Shown here: positions 6,392-15,799 of the stretch, in pieces
Position numbering within the stretch: position 1 is the first letter of the stretch
How the letters are laid out: each line of letters begins with the position of its first letter
Assembly: GCA_008125075.1 (NCBI GenBank)
Contig: VLTH01000002.1
Coordinates: 1,905,451-1,969,450, forward strand
Reading direction: 5' to 3'
Origin: Acetivibrio alkalicellulosi
GTDB taxonomy: Bacteria > Bacillota > Clostridia > Acetivibrionales > Acetivibrionaceae
Length of the DNA: 64,000 bases
Made by a program: the position numbers and the translations under genes
Notes under the pieces: model-generated
What the model saw: the letters and a program-made list of their open reading frames with translations, nothing else
What the model was told of the DNA's origin: nothing
Databases searched by the model: none

Positions 6392-9019
6392 TTAATCATC
6401 ATACATTGAGCCTTTCACAGTTACTGTTATTTCGTCTAAAACTACTCCTGACAATGTACCCAAACTTCTATAAGCACTATTAACCTGTTGCATATCAATA
6501 TTATCCATCCAAACTCTTATATAGTATTCTCCATCTGGCATATGCACATGAGTAAACATATTATGATTATTCTGGTTTAATACAATATCAACCTGTGTCC
6601 TTTCTGTTATCCTGTACATACTATGCCCCTCTCTAACATATTCTCTATACATATAATTATCCCTGCTACTTAGGGTACCTGACTCACTATAGCCTTCCAT
6701 TACCATTCTCCAAAACTCATGTGTGTCTCCCCCACTAACCTGTGTATGATGGATTTCTTCAACTCTTTTAGTATATCTAGAAGGCTGACTGCTTCTATCT
6801 AGAACTGTTAAAAGCTCACTCCCATCAACGCCCTTATTATTTTGAGCAGTTAGTATACCAGACCTTTTATCAAAACTACTTCCTCTTCGAGGCAATAGTT
6901 CATCTACTATATTAACACCTTCCCTATGGCTGTTTAAGTACATTAGGTCAGATTCATATCTGAATGAATTTACAAGTGCATTTACAACATCTGCGTGTTC
7001 TCTTGTGTCATCTCTTGTTGGCTTATAAGTAACTGTTTCTACAGTAAAAGAATATGTACCAGCAGGATTAAAATAGTAACCTGACTTAATTGGATAGTCA
7101 AACCTTTGAAGTTCCCTATCTGTTGCAAATACAGCCTTATCATATAATTCTTTTCTGTTTATACCATTTCTTGCAGCTTCTCTTCCTTGGAGGTACTCAT
7201 TTTCCATTGGGCTATTTATTTCAATTTCAATATCCCCTGTACACTGCTGAGTAAAAGTTCTTTGATATCTTCCATCAACAGGTGTCGATCCATATTGGTT
7301 TCCATATTGATCAAGATGGTACATCCATCTTATTACATTAAATCTATATGGATCACTCCTCCAAAAGAACTTTTTATTTAGAGAATCAACCCTATTGTTT
7401 TCAATTTCATTTTTATAACTTTTAGCAGGTATAGTTTGTCTTCCATTATATATATGTGTACTTACATTTATCAAACTTGTTATTTGATTAAAATAAGCAG
7501 TCCTAGTCTCAGTATGTGGACAATCTGGACAGTTAATAACTCCACAATTAAACACATCGTTTCTGTTTATTGAGCCATAAGAAGACAAAATTCCTTGCTT
7601 CGAAATAGGAACATTAGGATCAGACCAACTGCTCCATTTTTTGTTTTGAGGATCATCTCCAAAATCTCTTCTGTCAAATGTAGTATTTATACGAGGGTTT
7701 CTAGAAATTCTTGTTCCCGTTTCATTAACTGGTAGATTGTTGGAAACCGAGTAATTTCTAAACAAACCATCTCGTGGTTCTCTATCTATATTTAGTCTAC
7801 CCCAGGCAGCACCACTCCAACTTCCTCTTGGAGAAGCTAATTGTGCAACAGATGGGGTTGTTGAAAGCAAAAAACTAACATCTCTTGACAACACATTGTA
7901 TGGCAAAGCAATTTCTCTTGTTTCTGTAACTGTGTCAATAAGTTTGATTTCTGTCTCAATTGAATTATTACCTAAATAATTTTCTTCAGGATTAGTTCCA
8001 GTTTCATTTAATAAAAAATTAATAGTAACGTCGCTGTCGGGCATTGTAAATCTTGCATAGAGAACTCTTTCATTAGCCCTTGGTATTGTTATATCTCCTT
8101 TTTCTTGTCTTGCATGTCCTAAAAACTCTACAGGTATTTTTGCTCCATTACTTTTTTTCCTAATCTCCCATGCATAGTCAGTTGTAACATCTTCCTCAAA
8201 AGTAGACTTAACATTAATGCCCACTAAAACTTCCCTGCCTTTAGCTGTTGCAGAAGGTTTTGTCTCAACTTTTGCAGAAATATCATTTTTTAGCATATCA
8301 AAAGGCACCAATAACATTGTATTATAGTTTAAATTTCTTCCATTGTTCCAGTAGTAAAATGATATTCCCAGTCCCCACGAGTACATAGTTGGTGGCTGTA
8401 ATATATATACATAGTCCTCAACATTCTTTTCCATAAATAGATCTCTCCACCTAGGACCATTAATAATATTCTCTGCAAAATAATTTCGTTTACCTGTCAT
8501 AGTAATCATATTATCAGGTCTAAAAAGAAGAGAGTCAATCCAGCTTTTTATATATACATTTTTACTATCCCATGGTTGATAAACCCATTCCCTTCTATCA
8601 ATCTGGTCAGGTGAATAATCTGGTGGGAAAGCTGGATTTGCAAACAAATCCCCGTCAATTGTATATCCAAGACATCTGTACTGGCTGTTACCATTTGCAT
8701 CGGTCTTTTGAATTGTTTTATGTATTGCATTTCTTACTGCTTCTCCACTGGCTAAAATTGGGTTTCCATAGACAAAAACAGGCATGTTTTCAAAGGCCGG
8801 AGTACCATTTACAGCTAAATCGTTGTTTAAACTATTTCTATCCTTATTAGTCCTACTAAAATAATCTGGTGGCAATCCAAGTTCTCTTTGTAAAAATTCA
8901 TTCGCCAATTTCCGTGATTGCTCTGCCGTCTTTATTTCTGGTCTTTCTGCTAATGCATATATTTGAAAAACCGATATAATCATTAGTAAAACCAAAATTT
9001 TAACTATATTTTTTTTCAT
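6392..9019 (-). CDS. Large exported protein of unknown function
   Basis: An 875-residue protein with a clear signal peptide (KKN start, hydrophobic core to residue 23, ALA cleavage). No lipobox, LPXTG or C-terminal anchor is visible. About residues 235-355 look like a beta-sandwich adhesion domain of the CARDB kind (ending in NYLGNNSIETEIKL). A Cys cluster C-x4-C-x2-C lies near residue 495. The rest is rich in Tyr, Asn and Arg, as in surface proteins. Spacing is 30 bp from the stalk-domain gene upstream and 20 bp to the LytTR gene downstream. I do not recognise the family; it is likely an envelope or surface component made together with the WXG proteins. Confidence 0.6.
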   Translation of the reverse strand: MKKNIVKILVLLMIISVFQIYALAERPEIKTAEQSRKLANEFLQRELGLPPDYFSRTNKDRNSLNNDLAVNGTPAFENMPVFVYGNPILASGEAVRNAIHKTIQKTDANGNSQYRCLGYTIDGDLFANPAFPPDYSPDQIDRREWVYQPWDSKNVYIKSWIDSLLFRPDNMITMTGKRNYFAENIINGPRWRDLFMEKNVEDYVYILQPPTMYSWGLGISFYYWNNGRNLNYNTMLLVPFDMLKNDISAKVETKPSATAKGREVLVGINVKSTFEEDVTTDYAWEIRKKSNGAKIPVEFLGHARQEKGDITIPRANERVLYARFTMPDSDVTINFLLNETGTNPEENYLGNNSIETEIKLIDTVTETREIALPYNVLSRDVSFLLSTTPSVAQLASPRGSWSGAAWGRLNIDREPRDGLFRNYSVSNNLPVNETGTRISRNPRINTTFDRRDFGDDPQNKKWSSWSDPNVPISKQGILSSYGSINRNDVFNCGVINCPDCPHTETRTAYFNQITSLINVSTHIYNGRQTIPAKSYKNEIENNRVDSLNKKFFWRSDPYRFNVIRWMYHLDQYGNQYGSTPVDGRYQRTFTQQCTGDIEIEINSPMENEYLQGREAARNGINRKELYDKAVFATDRELQRFDYPIKSGYYFNPAGTYSFTVETVTYKPTRDDTREHADVVNALVNSFRYESDLMYLNSHREGVNIVDELLPRRGSSFDKRSGILTAQNNKGVDGSELLTVLDRSSQPSRYTKRVEEIHHTQVSGGDTHEFWRMVMEGYSESGTLSSRDNYMYREYVREGHSMYRITERTQVDIVLNQNNHNMFTHVHMPDGEYYIRVWMDNIDMQQVNSAYRSLGTLSGVVLDEITVTVKGSMYDD

Positions 9020-9049
9020 TTGCTACACCCCTCATACTTCTTATAGCTA

Positions 9050-9832
9050 TTACTCTTCAGGTTTTTCTCCTGGCAACATTACTGATATAGATACTGAAAA
9101 ACCTGAGGATTTTCTAATCCATATGTATTGATCAGTTTCTTTTACATAAATGTATTTTTCAGGTATTTCATCCCATCTGCTTTTCTTGCCTTTCACATGA
9201 TTTACCACCTGCTCAGATATGTCTTTACCAAATTTACTCTCTAATGCATATCCTAAATCCTCAACTTGCTCAGCGTACCCATCTTCTGTAAACATAAGAG
9301 TAATACTTGTCTCAACTACAGAACTTCCTGGAACATTTGCAACTATAACTTTTGAATCCTCTGGAAGTGGATAATCACTAGGTCCCTGTCTAAATGATTC
9401 ATCATCTCGTGTTTCTATATAAACTGTTCTAACATCATCATCCCAGGTTACTTTTGCTCCTAAACCTTCACTTATAAATCTTATTGGAACAAAGGTTCTA
9501 TCTCCCTTTATAAGCGCCTCTGTGTCCATTTCATTCTTTATACCATCAATAGTAAATTCTTTTTTTCCAATTGCAATTTCAATTCTTTTGTTTGTATGTA
9601 CAATGCTTACTGTTCTTGTGCTTTGCTCCCAGCCAACGTTTGCACCAAGTGCTTCACTTACAAATCTAACTGGTACTTGTGTCCTGCCATTGCTATCAAT
9701 AAACGGCTGTGCATCAGGAAAATCTATTCTATTACCGTTTACAACTACCCTTAGTGGCAATACAGCATTCACAGGTATAGTAAAAACCATTAATAAAGCT
9801 ACAATAGATACTATCAAAGTTACTTTTTTCAT
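9050..9832 (-). CDS. Exported protein with copper amine oxidase N-terminal-like stalk domains
   Basis: A 260-residue exported protein. Signal peptide 1-23 (MKKVTLIVS...NA). Residues 28-145 carry two repeats of the 'copper amine oxidase N-terminal' stalk fold: VPVRFVSEALGANVGW and VPIRFISEGLGAKVTW, each followed by a strand. Despite the name the domain is a wall-associated stalk in Firmicutes, with no oxidase activity implied. The C-terminal 100 residues are of unknown fold. Start supported by GGGAGG. First gene of the LytTR/WXG operon, preceded by a long leader that holds the palindromic element at 9858-10110 and operator site C. Confidence 0.8.
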   Translation of the reverse strand: MKKVTLIVSIVALLMVFTIPVNAVLPLRVVVNGNRIDFPDAQPFIDSNGRTQVPVRFVSEALGANVGWEQSTRTVSIVHTNKRIEIAIGKKEFTIDGIKNEMDTEALIKGDRTFVPIRFISEGLGAKVTWDDDVRTVYIETRDDESFRQGPSDYPLPEDSKVIVANVPGSSVVETSITLMFTEDGYAEQVEDLGYALESKFGKDISEQVVNHVKGKKSRWDEIPEKYIYVKETDQYIWIRKSSGFSVSISVMLPGEKPEE

Positions 9833-9857
9833 TTATATTTCCTCCCAAATTAATATT

Positions 9858-9906
9858 ATTTTATCTTGTTCTAAGACTCCACCTTCTATAAGGTGGAGTT
9901 CCTCTT
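9858..9906 (-). repeat. 49-bp palindromic repeat, copy 1
   Basis: Contains ACTCCACCTT-x4-AAGGTGGAGT as a hairpin. On the minus strand this sequence matches 46341-46389 of the plus strand with about three differences over 49 bp. It forms the outer edge of the candidate mobile-element relic 9858-10110. Confidence 0.7.
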
Positions 9907-10110
9907 ACAAATCTTCAGGTGGAGTTGAGTCTCCACCTGAAGCCTCGATGTTTAGCTTTAGCTAAACGAGTTCACTCTGAAAATACTCTTCAAAATAAAA
10001 CCTTTGATTTTATGCCCGTGCCATTTGGCTGCTTCGCAAACAGACACATGCCCAGCGACACATTCATTCCCACTATACTTTCATCTTATGGCCGTGAGCT
10101 TTTTGCTCAT
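9858..10110 (-). mobile_element. Candidate relic of an IS200/IS605-type element (right-end, RNA-like part)
   Basis: Four hairpins in a row: the 49-bp palindromic repeat; CTTCAGGTGGAG (9913-9924) with its perfect complement at 9931-9942; GTTTAGC/GCTAAAC (9950-9967); and TGAGC/GCTCA (10095-10109). On the minus strand the order resembles the 3' end of IS200/IS605 elements, where structured guide RNA and subterminal palindromes follow tnpB. No transposase frame remains. The GC-richer stretch 10010-10100 stands out from the AT-rich surroundings. It lies between operator site C and the first gene of the operon. Identity is my recognition, not proof. Confidence 0.45.
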
Positions 10111-10264
10111 GAATATATATATAATATAACTCAATTTCAATTATATCAATTTTTAAATTTTTATTCTACATTAATTTTCATTGAATATACTCAAAAACTC
10201 CCTTCATCTTAACATCATACTTACAATATATAATACTATTTATGTTTATACAATATTTCTTGAT

Positions 10265-10294
10265 ATAATGAAGTTTTTATAGGATAAAATGCAA
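10265..10294 (-). promoter_or_regulatory. LytTR-type direct-repeat operator (site C)
   Basis: ATAATGAAG (10265-10273), 12 bases, AAAATGCAA (10286-10294), matching sites A and B. A third, inverted copy (CTGCATTTT) follows at about 10307-10315 across the end of essC, making AAAATGCA/TGCATTTT a hairpin too. It lies about 430 bp upstream of the 9050-9832 gene and thus at the head of the operon that contains the LytTR gene itself, so it could serve autoregulation. Confidence 0.6.
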
Positions 10295-10313
10295 TAACAT
10301 AAAATACTGCATT

Positions 10314-13300
10314 TTAAAAATCAATTATTCCAACCCTAATACCTGTAAATTTATTTTTCACAACAAAATATCCATCTCCCATTTCTAATTCTTTTTCCTG
10401 TGTTCCATATGGCATTTTAACATTAAAAATGTCTTGATTTTTGATACTTCCAAGAAGAATTCCCGTTTGCTCATTTTTCATGGCTTTTCCAAGTTCGCTC
10501 CAATTAGATTCAACTTCACTAATATTATCTGCTGCAAAAACTGCAACTTTCATTGCACGTTCTTTCTTAACGACTCTTTCTAACAAGTCCACTAATGAAT
10601 ACATTTCACCATCAGTAAATTCACTTATTTTATCTATTACAAACACTATCTGACTCCAGTTTTTAGTAAGTTCCTCAACATCACCACCACTTCTTTTACA
10701 TTCTATCAATTCATTCCTTCTATCATCAAGTTTTTCTCCTATTTCCCCTGCAAAATCCATTATGTCTTCAATTTGAGATACATCTACAACTCCATCAAGC
10801 CCAATAATAGGTGACAACCCAATTGAATTTGAATCTATTACATATATCTCAACATTGTCATTTTTCTCACTTAAAATTTTAACCCACGAGTTGAGCAGAG
10901 TACTTTTACCTGTCATAGTGTCTCCAGTTACTAATATTACTGGATTTGCTTCAATATCTATATATACAGGCTCTAAATTATTCTCGTTAAGACCAATAGC
11001 AAGTTTTTCAGCTTCCTTATTTATTTCATAGAGATCAATTCTTGAGGGCATGACAGGTATAGGCATTGCCCTTTCAACTTTCAACTGATAAAATCTCTCA
11101 ATCAACTCTTCTTGACCTTCTCCCTCAAACTCTGAAAGGGATCCTTGAAACTCTACTGGAGGTTTTTCTCTTAAAAGTCCTCTCCCTGGAACTTTTGCTG
11201 GTTCTAAGCCTTCTGTTCTGCCAACTATATCGTTATACTCACTTTTGTCAGTCATCTGAAAACAAACTGCCATTTTAAAATTAACAGTAAGTCTGTATCT
11301 TAATAGAGAATTACTAGTGGCTGTAACAACTACATAAATTCCATATTTTGAGCCTTCCCTTGCTAAAAGTATAATTTTCTCATCAAGTTCTTCATATGTT
11401 TCAGACAATGCAAAATAATTATCTATAATTAATACTACAGAATGCATTTTACCGCCTTTTGATTTATAGTCATTAAATCCATCTCTTCTCTCATATTCAA
11501 ACTTTGCTTTTCTTTCTTCTATCAATCTGAATATAAACTGCATAAATTGCCTTATCAGTCCCTCTTCTTCTAGCAACATAACTCCTCCAACATGAGGAAT
11601 TCTGTCAAAGGATTTTAGTGAACGTCCTCCAAAGTCCATAATGTAAATATTTACATCATCAACTGAATATGAACAGGCTAAAGAAATACAAAGAGTTTTT
11701 AGGAATACTGTTTTACCTGTTCCGGAAGATCCAAAAACAATTAAATTACCTTCTGATGCAAAATCTATATTTGCATATTCCTGCCTTTGTCTTCTTGGAT
11801 CATCTAAAATTCCAATTGGTATAGATAAAATTTCTTCTTTTTTAGGCCATATGCCATTAATTGAATCCTTTTTAAATAGACTGTCTAAATACACAGTTTC
11901 AGGTAGTGGAGGCAACCATGGACCTTTTAGTTCCTCAATCCCCTTCTTTTTTGCCTGTTCCTTTATATAGTCAACCATAACTTTAAGCTGAGAAGGTAAT
12001 TCTTTTTTAGGAATTTTGTCCTCTTCTAGTGGATATATTCTATCAGTTCTTCCATTAAGATATATCTTGAATAATCTCTTTTCCTTGTTTTCATCTTTAT
12101 CCTTTTCTCCTTCTGGGTCATAGTCAGCTCCAGAATATGCAGATTGAAAGATTTCAAAAATTTCATCATTTCCTACCTGTATATATGCTCTTCCAGGCTC
12201 TTTTATCAAAGAAGCATCGGGTCTTTTTATAACGTCTTTACTATCTGCCTCGTCTTGTACCTTAAGACATATTTTAAATTTAGAGTTACTCCATATCTGA
12301 TCGTCAACAACACCAGCAGGTTTTTGAGTAGCAAGTATTAAATGTACTCCTAGACTTCTACCTACCCTTGCAGCACTTACAAGCTCTACCATAAAGTCAG
12401 GTTGGTCTTGCTTTAATTCAGCAAATTCATCTGCAATCATTATAAGATGGGGTATAGCCGGCATATTAACTTTGTCTTTTTGGTTATAGTAAAGCTTTTG
12501 ATATTTATCAATGCTATTTACATCATATTCAGAAAAAATCCTCTGCCTTCTTTGAAGTTCACTTTTAATTGAAAGAAGTGCTCTAGTTGTCTGATTACCA
12601 CCTAAATTTGTTATAGTTCCTACAAGATGCGGCATACCTTTAAAAACATCAGCCATACCTCCACCTTTGTAGTCTATCAAAACAAAAACTACATCATGAG
12701 GATGGTAATTAATAGCAAGAGATATTATTATGCTCTGAAGCAATTCACTTTTTCCAGACCCTGTTGTTCCTGCAACCAAACCATGGGGACCATGTCCTGT
12801 TTCATGCATGTCCAAATTAAACAGACTTCCCCCAGCTTTTGCACCAATAGGAACACTCATGCCTTTAAAAGTCTTATTTTTATTCCAAAGAGATATTAGA
12901 TCTAAATCATTAACACTTTTTGATTGTAACATTTCCATTAGTGTAATAGATGAAGGCAACGTATAAGTTACACTGGAGTTTTTTATTCTAAGTGGAGCTA
13001 AATTCATAGCTGCAAGTTCTAAAGATTTATAATCTATACTATCTAATACTACAGTTGATTTATTACCACTTTCACGATCTGCAATATCTGCTTTTTTATC
13101 ACTAACGTTTATAACAGTTTTACAATTCATTGGAAGGTATGCTTGATTATTTGCAGTAAATATTGATGAAACACCCAGACTGCCATTTTTATTATATATA
13201 TATTTGCTAATTTGTTCATTTTCTAAAAGAGTGCTGTCTTCAATTATAAATACAAAGTGTGGTAGATACTTCCCACCCTCTCTGTTCATTTCCCTTCTTT

Positions 13301-14177
13301 TCATCATGTCACATAATTCCCCTAGTATTCCATGTGCCATTGCACTACCACATAAAAGAAATCTTGAAGTAAAGCTATCATTCCAAAAATGGGGAAGGTG
13401 TTTTACAAAGTTCCACTTTTCAACACCATCCTCTTTAGCTAAAATTACTACTCTTACATCATCATAGCCATGATGAGTTATTATTTGAAGAACTATTAGT
13501 TGTAATAATTGCTTTATTTTTGCATCATCTCCTGATATACCACATATTTCTGATGCAATTAAATTCAGTACAACTGGAACATCCTGTATCTTTTCAAATT
13601 CCAAAGCCACCTTTTGAGGCTCATAAAGCAAAGGATCGTTTTCCATAATTATTGCCTGTTTAGTATAATTAATGTTAACTGCACTTGGTACACTCCCTAG
13701 CCCTAACCTAATAGATAGAAAATCTTTATAGACACAAGTCCTCTCCCAAAGTCTGTTATCCCTATTAGTTGTTCTCTTTATACAAGCTGCAAAATCTGGG
13801 TTCATTTCATTCATAGCCTTAATCTGCTGCTCTTTCATTATAGAAAGGTTGCTTCTAGTATCTGTAATAAACTGGAGATACTTTGTCTCTCTTTCCCTTT
13901 TCTTTTTTTTATGTTTCTTAATTTGAGATACTGCTCCAGTAACAGAAACTAAAAGAGTCATAACTGTTGTAGCAATAGATATTACCATATATATTGATGA
14001 AGCTATAAGTGCAAGCAAAACGCTTATTATCATCATAACAAAAGGTGGAAGCAGAAGAGTAAACCAAGATATATCAGGCTTATCCTGCATACTTGGAGGG
14101 TTTGGTATTTCAATATCACCAGAAGGCATTTCAGGTAAAAACCTTGGTTGTCTGCTAAAAATATATTTCTTATTCAT
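10314..14177 (-). CDS. essC: EssC-type FtsK/SpoIIIE ATPase of a type VII secretion system
   Basis: A 1287-residue membrane ATPase, the motor of type VII export. Two transmembrane helices lie at about residues 40-80, with a basic segment after them. Three FtsK/SpoIIIE modules follow: module 1 with Walker A GTTGSGKS (near residue 470) and Walker B LIMIADE; module 2 with GSSGTGKT (near 815) and IIDN; module 3 with GDTMTGKS (near 1085) and VIDK. Only module 1 keeps the catalytic Glu after the Walker B Asp. The two N-terminal FHA domains of Staphylococcus/Bacillus EssC are absent, which explains the shorter length (usual about 1480). It is the last gene of a minus-strand unit that starts with Tad-like pilus genes; 25 bp separate it from the DUF5050-like gene. 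Start has GAGGTGAC. Confidence 0.92.
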   Translation of the reverse strand: MNKKYIFSRQPRFLPEMPSGDIEIPNPPSMQDKPDISWFTLLLPPFVMMIISVLLALIASSIYMVISIATTVMTLLVSVTGAVSQIKKHKKKKRERETKYLQFITDTRSNLSIMKEQQIKAMNEMNPDFAACIKRTTNRDNRLWERTCVYKDFLSIRLGLGSVPSAVNINYTKQAIIMENDPLLYEPQKVALEFEKIQDVPVVLNLIASEICGISGDDAKIKQLLQLIVLQIITHHGYDDVRVVILAKEDGVEKWNFVKHLPHFWNDSFTSRFLLCGSAMAHGILGELCDMMKRREMNREGGKYLPHFVFIIEDSTLLENEQISKYIYNKNGSLGVSSIFTANNQAYLPMNCKTVINVSDKKADIADRESGNKSTVVLDSIDYKSLELAAMNLAPLRIKNSSVTYTLPSSITLMEMLQSKSVNDLDLISLWNKNKTFKGMSVPIGAKAGGSLFNLDMHETGHGPHGLVAGTTGSGKSELLQSIIISLAINYHPHDVVFVLIDYKGGGMADVFKGMPHLVGTITNLGGNQTTRALLSIKSELQRRQRIFSEYDVNSIDKYQKLYYNQKDKVNMPAIPHLIMIADEFAELKQDQPDFMVELVSAARVGRSLGVHLILATQKPAGVVDDQIWSNSKFKICLKVQDEADSKDVIKRPDASLIKEPGRAYIQVGNDEIFEIFQSAYSGADYDPEGEKDKDENKEKRLFKIYLNGRTDRIYPLEEDKIPKKELPSQLKVMVDYIKEQAKKKGIEELKGPWLPPLPETVYLDSLFKKDSINGIWPKKEEILSIPIGILDDPRRQRQEYANIDFASEGNLIVFGSSGTGKTVFLKTLCISLACSYSVDDVNIYIMDFGGRSLKSFDRIPHVGGVMLLEEEGLIRQFMQFIFRLIEERKAKFEYERRDGFNDYKSKGGKMHSVVLIIDNYFALSETYEELDEKIILLAREGSKYGIYVVVTATSNSLLRYRLTVNFKMAVCFQMTDKSEYNDIVGRTEGLEPAKVPGRGLLREKPPVEFQGSLSEFEGEGQEELIERFYQLKVERAMPIPVMPSRIDLYEINKEAEKLAIGLNENNLEPVYIDIEANPVILVTGDTMTGKSTLLNSWVKILSEKNDNVEIYVIDSNSIGLSPIIGLDGVVDVSQIEDIMDFAGEIGEKLDDRRNELIECKRSGGDVEELTKNWSQIVFVIDKISEFTDGEMYSLVDLLERVVKKERAMKVAVFAADNISEVESNWSELGKAMKNEQTGILLGSIKNQDIFNVKMPYGTQEKELEMGDGYFVVKNKFTGIRVGIIDF

Positions 14178-14202
14178 GTTGTCACCTCACACTTACATTA
14201 TT

Positions 14203-15021
14203 TTAATCTTGATTGAAGACTTTATTAGGCTGTCCTCCAAGTTTGGACATTTTATACCATTCTAGTTTGTTACAAAAGTAAATCTCGTCATCTATTATAT
14301 GTAAATATTCACCACTGTCTCCACATATTCTTATGCTATTTTTCCTGTCTATATCAATTCTATATATTGAGGAAGAATTCTTCCTATTGGTACAATACAA
14401 GTATTTTCCATCAGTGTTTATACTTCCAGGGTAAATGTCTTCAATAGCATCTATTCTTCCAGTCTCTAAGTCAATGGTTGTTAATAAGTAATCATTTGAC
14501 ACATCCGTAAACAGCATACTTTTACTTAAAATCATCATATTTATACCATGACTATCCGAAATATGCTCTTTATCTTCACTGTCTAAATTATATGATTGTA
14601 TTCCCTTTGAAGTTGAGTAGTATAATACTCTATTACTCACACAAAAACATATCACCTGATCATCTACAATTAGCTCTTCTTTCCTATCATTAATAAAACA
14701 CCTGTACAGTTTTCTATCTACTTCATTTATATAGTAGTAATACTTATCACTACCATACAATCCATAACAGGGTACATTCAATATTATTTCTTCACTAGAA
14801 TAATTTACATCAAATTTCATAAGAGAGTTATCTTTTTTCTGTTCACTACAAAATATATGAGAATCAAAAAAGTTCATAAACCAAAATACACCTTCTGAAA
14901 TTAAATGAATTTCATCTGTATTGTCTATCACATATGTTCCAGAAAAGTTTTTTATATCACTTATATAAATTTTATCATCTACTTTTAAAACAAGTCCTCC
15001 ATTTTCTAGATTACAATTCAT
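14203..15021 (-). CDS. DUF5050-like beta-propeller protein
   Basis: A 272-residue protein without signal peptide, built of repeated four-strand units with the pattern 'YYYINEVDRKLYRC', 'LYYSTSKGIQSYNLD', 'LYCTNRKNSSSIYRID', 'IYFCNKLEWYKMS', i.e. a propeller like the DUF5050 family (reads as 'G..YY.n....LY...'). It lies between the YukD gene (11 bp) and essC (25 bp), so it is probably a cytosolic accessory of the secretion machine. Propellers often scaffold protein complexes. The exact role is unknown. Confidence 0.7.
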   Translation of the reverse strand: MNCNLENGGLVLKVDDKIYISDIKNFSGTYVIDNTDEIHLISEGVFWFMNFFDSHIFCSEQKKDNSLMKFDVNYSSEEIILNVPCYGLYGSDKYYYYINEVDRKLYRCFINDRKEELIVDDQVICFCVSNRVLYYSTSKGIQSYNLDSEDKEHISDSHGINMMILSKSMLFTDVSNDYLLTTIDLETGRIDAIEDIYPGSINTDGKYLYCTNRKNSSSIYRIDIDRKNSIRICGDSGEYLHIIDDEIYFCNKLEWYKMSKLGGQPNKVFNQD

Positions 15022-15032
15022 CTTTTGTCTCC

Positions 15033-15269
15033 TTATCTATTAATAAGAGTTAACAGTGCTCCATCCCCTACACCTTCTTCTAAAAGAGTTAGGCTATTAT
15101 CTAATATGCGTCCTAATGGCTCTGCTTGAAGTCTACTGTCCCTTCCTACAGATATTCCAAATGTCTTTGATAGCATACCAATAAGCTCACTAGTTTTAAC
15201 AAATACAGGTACCTTTAAATCCTGACTTTCCATATTCTCACTTTGAAAGGTAACCATTATATAGTCCAT
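15033..15269 (-). CDS. yukD: YukD/EsaB ubiquitin-like protein of type VII secretion
   Basis: A 78-residue ubiquitin-fold protein: a first strand (DYIMVTFQ), VPVFVKTSELIGML helix, then the diagnostic LGRILDNSLTLLEEGVGDGALLTL end, which matches WXG100-system YukD proteins (about 79 residues in Bacillus). YukD does not become conjugated; it regulates or assembles the EssC machine. Here it sits between pseudopilin-like genes and the propeller and essC genes, which ties the Tad-like part of the unit to the type VII part. Confidence 0.88.
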   Translation of the reverse strand: MDYIMVTFQSENMESQDLKVPVFVKTSELIGMLSKTFGISVGRDSRLQAEPLGRILDNSLTLLEEGVGDGALLTLINR

Positions 15270-15288
15270 ATTTATTTACACCCTTTCG

Positions 15289-15783
15289 TCAGTTTCTTAT
15301 AAACATCAAAAAATTACGTTCTCCTTTAAGCATAAAGTCAGAAACAACTGAATTATCAGCAAGTTTTAAATATTTTGTTTTAAACTTGTATTTTGACTCT
15401 GCCCGTATAGAAACTTCACTTACCAACTGCCCACTATCATTTTCTTCAAACTCTGTTATTTCTATATCTACAGTAAATGCATTGTATTTTTCATCATTTG
15501 AAGTAAAAATAAGTCTATTATCATACTTTGTATCTAATTTTAGATTCATTGAATTGCCAAAAGCTTCAGAAAAGCTTTCTATAAAGAGTTCTCTATTTAC
15601 TTTTGCATCAATTTCCCTTCTATAGTCATATTCAAGGCTTTTATCTCTAGCAACCCGAAATGAATTGCTAAGAGCTGTACTAAGAATTATTTTTTCTCTT
15701 AGTACATTAGCCGTTTCCACCATAGGCTCTATAAGGATAGATAAAAGTATTACCATTAAAATACCTATTGCTATATTTTTCAA
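15289..15783 (-). CDS. TadE-like pseudopilin / single-span membrane protein
   Basis: A 164-residue protein with an N-terminal transmembrane segment (residues 4-19, MKNIAIGILMVILLS) followed by an extracytoplasmic alpha/beta domain. This is the build of TadE/TadF minor pilins. It uses a TTG start (15783); no Gly/Glu prepilin cleavage motif is seen. It follows a second protein of the same build at 15800-16279 and the Flp-like pilin, so the three probably form the pilus-like portion. It lies 19 bp before yukD. Family assignment is by architecture and position. Confidence 0.55.
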   Translation of the reverse strand: MKNIAIGILMVILLSILIEPMVETANVLREKIILSTALSNSFRVARDKSLEYDYRREIDAKVNRELFIESFSEAFGNSMNLKLDTKYDNRLIFTSNDEKYNAFTVDIEITEFEENDSGQLVSEVSIRAESKYKFKTKYLKLADNSVVSDFMLKGERNFLMFIRN

Positions 15784-15799
15784 AATTGATCATTCCTAT

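Noticed and set aside
9919-10212. 97-residue open frame on the plus strand through the palindromic region
   Set aside because: It has no ribosome site and its sequence is made of the hairpin arms; the hairpin order on the opposite strand explains it better.
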